Shown here: positions 56,867 through 64,000 of the stretch, piece after piece
How the letters are laid out: the number at the start of each line of letters is the position of its first letter
Numbering within the stretch: position 1 is the first letter of the stretch
DNA from: Primula veris
Lineage: Eukaryota; Streptophyta; Magnoliopsida; Ericales; Primulaceae
Reading direction: 5' to 3'
Assembly (NCBI GenBank): GCA_963682055.1
Contig: OY821744.1
Location: forward strand, 26,264,967-26,328,966
DNA length: 64,000 nt
The notes under the pieces: model-generated
Database searches by the model: none
What the model was told of the DNA's origin: nothing
What the model saw: the letters and a program-made list of their open reading frames with translations, nothing else
Made by a program: the position numbers and the translations under genes

Positions 56867-59050
56867 CAGAGGCGGAGACAGAAATACTGTTCAACAAAGA
56901 CACGATTAAGACCAGAAGAGATCTCAATTCACAAAGCAGTGAATTTGGGCCTCTAAAAATAACGGGGGTACTATATATGTATATAAATTTATTAGTAAGA
57001 AAATGGGTGGGATGTTACGAACGGATAAGGAGACACGTGTAAGACTAAGTGGGTTTTGTAATAAATAGTAATAATTTTTCTATACCATGTTGTGTTAGCA
57101 TCTTTGTGCTACCATTCGTTTGGTTAGCGGATTGACACTTTGAAGAAACGTTTGTAGGAATCGTTGGCTAATGTTTGGTGTGTAGGAGTGACAAGGAATT
57201 AAAGTTTGATATAGTTCAAGCTTTGGGCAGGTTTGAAGCAAGAAAACACGTTCGATATGGTTCGAACGGACCGCTGGTTTTGAGTCACGGCAACGGACTG
57301 TTTTGGTTTCAAATGACGGACTGTTTTGGTTACATTGCGGGTTGATTACGAGAATCAAAATGGGCTGAACATTGGGCAGGTTGTATATATTGTAAAGTCA
57401 CCTTAGAAGAGCTGGACATCTTCGAAAAAGGGCGGGAACGGTTACTAGAGTTGCTGCTACAGTTTTTCCACTACTTTGTAACCGTTTTGGTAGTTTTTGA
57501 CCCATGTTTTATGCTTGTAACTGCCATGTACGAAATTATAAGTACATGGGCAGATTTCATTATATTTATGGAGTTTCAGGTTGAGAAACACTTGTAAACA
57601 TATGTAATCTGTTTCTTAATATTAACGGAATTATATTGGGTTGACTGCGGCCGTAATTGTGCGTGTGTTCATTTATATTCGTTTGCGTTTACATATATAT
57701 TACTTGTTTTAAATCTGTGCAGATTGTAGCAGTTACGTTGGCTCGAAACGGACTGCGATTGAGTGACCAAACACGAGAGTCTGTGAGGCAAACACGAGTG
57801 TTTCGAGTTTGTTGGTTTGGCTGATCGTTTGTGGCAGCGGCTAAGTTTATAAACATGCCATCACGTGGCTGTTTTGTTGAGCGAAAAAACAACTCCGTCA
57901 CACCTTGTATATCAAAGGCCACGTAGTGTTCTAGATATATAACCCAATTGAACCTTTTTTTCAAAAATAATTCTTTTATTAGACCATATGTCTTACTGTT
58001 TTTTAATACAAGCCTCTAAAATTTCAACAAAGTGAGAGGTTGATCTCCAATTTTATAATCCCCACCCATTCATTTCTTTTCCTATATGTATATATCTACT
58101 AGACTCGTTCTCTTCAATTTTATTTTAATATTTTGCTCATTAACATACGTATTTTCAATGGTATTTGATCTCATTTCATATTAAGGCTTCATTTATTATG
58201 CAGGATTTGATTCGTAAGGCGATGATTTTTTTGAGTACATAATGTTTAAATTTATGCTTTATGTCAAAGACCGCTTTTTAAAATATAATTTGAGTCTACA
58301 AAATGTTATAGACGACACTGATTAAGACATAAGTTATAACTATCTTTTTAATAGCTAAAAAACGATTGTAAAGATGCAATATTTTTTTTTTTGGTACAAT
58401 AAGGATGCCATTACAAGTCTTTACTCTTTAGCTATACTATTGAACATTTTTGTATCATAGGCGAAAAATTAATCCATTAGAATTCCTTTTTTCTGAATAC
58501 ATTCTTGAAGAAACCAAAAATATGTGTAATGATTTTAATAACTATTTTGGTTTAAGCAAGATATCACTAGTCAATAATGAAATAAATAAGAGAAATTATA
58601 AATTAATCTGTTATTAAATACATTATTGGTAGAAACCAAATATTTTATCGACACATGCATACTAAATTTGATTGTATAAAAATAAGATAATGAGTGTCTA
58701 GCAACAAAAGTTACAATATATAGTCATTTGAGTGATATTTCATGTATTAGTTTGTATGATAAAAAAATAAATGCGACTTGGGTTAAACTTCATCTCTTAA
58801 ACTATAAAACGAAAACAAAACTAAACAAAGAAATTTAATAAGACATAAAATAAGTCTGATGGTATAAAGAAAGGAAAAGATTAAAAAAAAAAAATCTGCT
58901 GAGTTTTGAACTTGAGCCTAAAGAAGGCAATGAAAGAGATTTTACGGTATAGTGTAAGACACATTATAACAAGTATTTACAAGATATTCTACTAATTAAA
59001 AATCTAGTGGGGGCTTGTGTCCCACTAGGCTTGAGTTGGCTCCGTCCGTG
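56867..59050. mobile_element. 2.2-kb TIR element with 8-bp target duplication
   Basis: The left flank ACGTTGTA (56859-56866) and right flank ACGCTGTA (59051-59058) differ by one base. The ends are inverted: CAGAGGCGGAGACAG against CACGGACGGAGCCAA, the GGCGGAGCCA terminus often seen on plant hAT/Mutator-like elements. No transposase is present. The interior 57050-57965 is richer in GC and contains minus-strand open frames (57095-57358, 57689-57964) that I do not recognise; it may be captured DNA. Confidence 0.6.
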
Positions 59051-59058
59051 ACGCTGTA

Positions 59059-60597
59059 TATATTACTATTTTGTCGTTTTAATGAGTGTGACTAAATTAG
59101 CAACAGAATAACAACAATTTACATTCTTAATTCTGTTAATTTAGCAACATAGCGACACAATACCAATGAAACGTATGTTAATAACGAAACAATTTCTTTT
59201 AATGACGGTCCTAATTGTAAAAGTAGAAATATAAGAATGTTGTCAGTAATTACACTGGACAATGACGAATTAAAGTTGTTCAAGAAATTACTATAAAGTT
59301 GTAAATTGCTCAATATATATATATAATTGTTTTGCGAGAACTAATTAAGATATGATTTTTGATATGTTTTGAGAGATATTAATTAGAAATGAGCTAAGAC
59401 ATGTACATGGCTTTCTTAAGTACATTCATCTAATTCGCCAAACCTCATTTAGCTTTTCTTAAATGTTATTTTGAACGTAAAAAAAGTCTTTGTTTCCGTT
59501 TCTCCCACAAACATCTACGGTTTGTTTAATCTATTTTATATGTATATATACTTGCTACTCCTAATATAAGATTCCCTTAGGTAAGATGTGACATTATTAT
59601 GATGCAATATCATAAATCATACTTTTCTCTGCTTTCTTTATCACATCCTTTTGAAATGCGCTAATTTTTTAATCATATAAACAAAATGAGAAAAATTCTT
59701 TGTAGAAAACGGAAAGAAAGAGAAAGTTAGAAAGAATTTGTTTGCCTCCTTTACACACATTTGGCATTTTAGATATTTTTTATGCCGCTATAGAAAAATG
59801 AGTTTACATTTGCAAATCCTCTGTCTTCAACACATTATTAAACTTGTAATCATTATGTATTGTTAAGTTTGGCCTTATTTGGATTAGATTCAAGCATTTC
59901 ATACTTAAATTGTGGTTTGTTATTAACTTTACAAAGACTTTCACATCTAAGTGTATTCTAGCTTAATTAGCTGAATCTGTAGAACAGAATGATTACATTG
60001 CATGTAAATTGTAATACTTACAAAAATTAAAATATATATGACATTGTCTTTTCTCGTATAAAAGGCGTGTTTACCGTGAATCAATTTTTGCTCTCCTACC
60101 AAAATTATGAACTTATAATGCACAAAATCTTCCAGAAGAGCTCGCAATAAACCTGCTAAAAGAAGTTTCAATTTTGATTTAGTTATGGTCACGGTATTTC
60201 TTTTGTTTTTAATAGTGCAAAAGCTACATTATCCGTCTATAAGTCATCCATACAAATTTAGCCACCTAGCTCCAACTAGTAAATAAAAGTAGTACTAATT
60301 GTCGCATGATCCTTTGTCATTCATTAGTCGTATTATTTATGGAAAAGTTTTTCCTGATCATATACACACAGAAGAATAACTTTATTCATAAAAAACTCAA
60401 ATGATTAATTATACTACATTGACTTCTAATCTTAAAGTAGTGAGGTTTGGTGTGTGGGATCCAGAATTTTAAATTCGGGAGCATAATTTTTAATAATAAC
60501 AACGGTAACTAGTGTCGAAAAATTTACAAGTTCACGTAAAGATAGAATCATGTGTTTTAATATTTGAATAAGTAAGTTCGGGTAGACTCTTTAAAAT

Positions 60598-60599
<2 letters not shown>
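59059..60599. other. Intergenic AT-rich DNA
   Basis: No gene recognised; short frames at 59119-59313 and 59947-60192 (minus) lack any family feature. Confidence 0.4.

Positions 60600-60636
<37 letters not shown>
60600..60636. repeat. (TA)n microsatellite, left of the hairpin element
   Basis: About 18 uninterrupted TA dinucleotides. A second (TA)n tract follows the hairpin at 60843-60872. Confidence 0.9.
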
Positions 60637-60638
<2 letters not shown>

Positions 60639-60840
60639 TGAAGGATCCATACACACATAAAAAAACACATTATCTTTACACATCAATCACAATCCTTCAT
60701 TTACTAACTTTTAATGGTTAAGATTAGTTCATCTAATAAAAATAATAAACACATAATCTTGACCATTAAAAGTTAGTAAATGGAGGGTTGTGATTGATGT
60801 GTAAAGATAATGTGTTTTTTATGTGTGTATGAATCATTCC

Positions 60841-60842
<2 letters not shown>
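60637..60842. mobile_element. Hairpin MITE set between (TA)n tracts
   Basis: Two ~90-bp arms are almost perfect inverted repeats (left ggtgaaggatccatacacac..., right inverted ggggaatgattcatacacac...) joined by a short loop around 60735-60745. The 206-bp unit is non-coding. The insertion target was (TA)n, as for rice Micron-type elements. Confidence 0.85.
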
Positions 60843-60877
<35 letters not shown>

Positions 60878-63070
60878 TATAATATTTGTATATAAATTAG
60901 AAGAATCATTTGTTTTGATTTAAATTGAAAATAAAATTAATGTAATTCGTTTACATAGCTGGTTTCCCCAAAAAATAAACTAATTAATAATTCATTCGAC
61001 GTTTGTTGTTCGGTTTGTCCAGTTTGGTCGATTTGCTTACAAACAAAATAGGCAGAACGAACACTAAATGTTATAAGAGTACAATAGAAACCGTCACGAT
61101 ATAATAGAAAGTAAAAAAACAAAACAAACTATAAAATCTAATCAAACTGTAGAATAAACAGATTAATTTGTTTAGGAAAATCCTTCAATGCCTTCAATCC
61201 ATTTTATTAAATGAATAAACGTTAATTATAAGCAGTTCAGTTTACGATTCAAATACATCTAAGTTATATCTCAATTATAAGCATGTTATGGGGTACATCA
61301 TCACATTCATTTTCAATAAACAAATTAATTTGTTCTGAAAAAACCTTCTATACCTTTGAGACTAGATGAATTTATTCGTTTTTTTTTTTGTATGATACTA
61401 GTATTGTTGTAAACTTGTAGAAAAATTCTCGTTTAGAATACTAGTATTATTGTAACATTGTAGAAAATAAAGTCATTTTACCAAATGAAAAAAAGTTAAT
61501 TATAAAGTATAGTATATGTACCAAAAATAGAGATATTATGGATTAATATAAATTTTAAAAACATTTTCGTAATTAAATTTGATGAATATTTTGAAAAGCA
61601 GGAGACCCATGTCCTTACCTTCATCCGCCCATGGTTTGGTTGATGATACAATAGTTTATCTAGGATCCTTTATAGTTAACTGTTTTGGAACATTATTAGT
61701 CAAAAGATAATGAGTAACTTGTCAAGACTGAAATGTGGAATTTTTTGTCTAATCCTTCATATAAAAGTAGCATTACCCTTTTTTTTTTTTTCCTTTTTTG
61801 GTTATTTAATATAATTAAAAGTAGGTAGCATTGGTTATGAAATGTGGTTTGGTTTTGTTCGCTTTTCAAAAACTTGAATGGAAATATTTGAGTTCAGGTA
61901 TGGCAATAAATTAAAAGCGTTTACAAAATGAAATTCAATTTGTACCCGTACATCATGAAAAAGTTCCATATATTATAAAATCATACACGAGTTTAGTGCA
62001 TGCAGTTGAATTCAAAATTCCTATATGAATGTGGGACCAATATGAGAACGTAATATATTAAGAGCTTTAAAACGTCGGCAAATTTTTTGTAGATATCAAA
62101 AGAAAATATTTACTATAAACATTAAAGCGTGGATTAATGCAATGGAAATTTACATGTTGATTTATAACTCTTATTTTTTCTGATTCGATTAAAACTGCCC
62201 ACGCAACACGCATACAAGCATGAATAACATATCTTGAGACTTAATTATCAAAACTCCATGGTTAATATCTTTTTTAAAATTAGATACATACCTTGTAGGT
62301 GATACTTATTTTTATCATTTGTTTTAAATTTTGATGTTCATTGATACTATGCTAATATGTACCAAATCTTAAACAAAAAGCAAAAAATTGTATTTTTGAT
62401 AATTAAGTCCAAACGTATATTTGTATCAAACAATAACTAAGGCGTGTATTTAACACATAGGAAAACATCTACTTTACTTGTAGTTATATGTATATCATGG
62501 ACCACAGTCTAATTAATACAAAATTAGAAAAATTAATGTTACAGATTTTCATTTGATCGAGAGATATATATATATATATACTTCCTTATAGTTTCAGTTT
62601 AATTCATGTAAAAGCCTTCCAAAACAGAGTAGATATAAAAATAAAAATAAAAACGAATTTGATTAGTATGTATATAAAAAATTGTGTCATTTTCGTAAAT
62701 GGATAGTAGGTGACTAACAAAGACTTGCTTCTCTAGCAATAAAAATTCAATAGTGGAGATGACATTAAGACTTCTAACAAAGACTTTGTTAGTTATTTCT
62801 ATAACAATATTCAACTCATATCAAGATCAAAGAAAACGATCGACCAGTAGTTAATGTCTTCTGCATTGTCAACAGGACATTACAACTAACCTAATCTAGA
62901 TAAATTTTGAAACTAAAATGCTTATACAAATATAGCATACACCAGCTTTATTCTTACAATTAAAAAATACATAGAAGAAGCCTTAGTTGAGTTCAGTATC
63001 GCCTCACCCTTGCTCGGTGTTAGGAGATAATTAGCATTCGAGACTGCTCGATATTCTAGAATCACTTTTG
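60843..63070. other. Intergenic AT-rich DNA / LBD 3' flank
   Basis: Contains (TA)n tracts at 60843-60872 and about 62565-62580. No gene seen; the last few hundred bases are presumably the 3' flank of the LBD gene. Confidence 0.4.
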
Positions 63071-63448
63071 TCATGCCCAAAGGCAATCCGACATCGGGCC
63101 AAGACTATTTTCATCCAAAAAGAAAACATCATTCAAACTTTGTCGACTATTCACTATAAAAGTGTCCTCATAAAGTTGTTCCCGCTGTTGTTCTTGATAG
63201 TGTAGAGATGTCGAAGATTGGGGAGATTGTGACATTTCCATGCAAATTAGAGCCATTAAGTTAGCTTGTTGCGATTGCATAGTAACAACTTGAGCCTGTG
63301 CTTTGGCTAATTGAGTTTGGAGGTCACTGATCTGGTTTTGTAGGTGACATATAACACCTGCAGACCCATACACAGGGTCCCTAACCCTTGCATTGGCCTC
63401 ATATACCATGCTACTCACTGCATCTTCCCTTTGAGACTCTGGCAATTC
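63071..63448 (-). CDS. LOB-domain (LBD, class I) transcription factor, last exon (partial)
   Basis: The minus-strand exon opens after an acceptor (tattacag) with ELPESQREDAVSSMVYEANA, then RVRDPVYGSAGVICHLQ, and ends at TGA 63073-63071, giving 125 residues. It carries the second half of the LOB domain: the conserved DPVYG motif and the zipper-like LX6LX3LX6V (LQNQISDLQTQLAKAQAQV). The variable C-terminus (QSQQANLMALICMEM, then Gln/Ser-rich) follows. The C-x2-C-x6-C-x3-C zinc block and start codon belong to the upstream exon, beyond the window. LBD proteins are plant-specific nuclear regulators of lateral organ boundaries. YGSAG replaces the commoner YGCVG. The subgroup cannot be fixed from this part. 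Confidence 0.92.
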   Translation of the reverse strand, partial: ELPESQREDAVSSMVYEANARVRDPVYGSAGVICHLQNQISDLQTQLAKAQAQVVTMQSQQANLMALICMEMSQSPQSSTSLHYQEQQREQLYEDTFIVNSRQSLNDVFFLDENSLGPMSDCLWA

Positions 63449-64000
63449 CTGTAATAAAAAGTGTTTTTTTTCCAGTCAAAACAATAAAATATTATACTTG
63501 TATTTGGTTACATTTTCTACTTAATTTTGTAGTAGTTTCAAATAGCATTTGAAAGTTTATTCATAATGTTATTTTCTAGCGGGAAAACCATCATAGTATC
63601 TAAATGTTTTAGATTTTGTACTAGCTGATACGTACTAATTGTAGATGTGAAATCAGAGCTGTGTAACTTAGTAGTTAATGTGACAAACAATGGAGGTAGG
63701 GAAAGTTAATATTTGGTACATACTTTCGAACTTAATAATCAAAATCCTAAAATTTTAGTTTTTCATTTAAGGATATTTAAGAATTGGTAGATATCAATGT
63801 AGCCTTACTTTAGTATAAACGATAAAAACAAAGACAAAAAAGAGACAATATCATTGACCATCCGCACAAATCTTGAAAAAAAACTCTGGTTTTAATAATC
63901 AAGTCTTAAAATTTTGTACTAAATAATTATTTTTTTCTTTAAGTAAAATTTACATTGTTTTTGGATGCAGAGACTTAACATTTAAAAAGGAAAAAGGTCA
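63449..64000 (-). other. Intron of the LBD gene running out of the window
   Basis: The acceptor is at 63450-63449 (minus strand AG). No LOB zinc-finger coding (CAACK...C block) is visible up to 64000, so the intron is at least 550 bp and the first exon lies outside. Confidence 0.6.

Noticed and set aside
57095..57964. Minus-strand frames as a transposase
   Set aside because: No DDE, BED or zinc-finger signature could be seen, so they are left as unidentified interior of the TIR element.
60937..61122. 61-codon minus-strand frame
   Set aside because: Short, AT-rich, no splice context or family likeness.

Overview
The window looks like nuclear DNA of a eudicot plant. It is AT-rich, the genes are sparse and intron-rich with GT-AG introns, and it contains a plant-type sacsin-like RING gene, a LOB-domain (LBD) gene end and many plant transposon relics: a Cassandra-type solo LTR, an Au-type SINE, CACTA, hAT and pogo MITEs, Helitron ends and LINE pieces. 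No species can be named from the sequence alone.

Layout. 1-1.7 kb: first exon of an unrecognised minus-strand gene (489-795) with a decayed second copy of its 3' part, and a 3 x ~178-bp tandem repeat upstream. 3.2-4.7 kb: four near-identical 260-bp tandem repeats, followed by an inverted diverged arm. 5.2-10.1 kb: two members of one foldback DNA-element family in opposite orientation, one carrying a nested CACTA-type MITE; also a LINE reverse-transcriptase scrap and a Helitron-like end. 10.0-11.7 kb: the 5' region of the main gene, present as three decayed tandem copies, one with a broken exon 1.

11,688-38,001 (+) is one complete 14-exon gene. I could join it in frame from ATG to stop to give a 4,684-residue sacsin-like protein. 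It has three HSP90-type ATPase repeats, the third with a degenerate nucleotide-binding motif, then a coiled coil and a C-terminal C3HC4 RING. This architecture suggests a giant chaperone-like RING protein; the ubiquitin-ligase role is inferred. Intron 1 (4.3 kb) is filled by about 19 diverged copies of a ~190-bp unit that still reads as the catalytic FADD block of a plant LINE reverse transcriptase. This is the most unusual object in the window.

38-64 kb is mostly transposable-element territory: the last two exons of a small unrecognised minus-strand gene next to a 494-bp foldback element; a Harbinger-nuclease relic; a minus-oriented LTR retrotransposon without recognisable gag-pol (two LTR copies, PBS and PPT), itself hit by a nested element and by a 5S-bearing solo LTR; several DNA elements delimited by target-site duplications; a Helitron-like end; and a pogo/Lemi-like relic. 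The window closes with the last exon of an LBD transcription-factor gene on the minus strand, whose 5' exon lies outside.

Coding coordinates, splice sites and terminal repeats were read by eye. Family names rest on remembered family motifs, not on searches.
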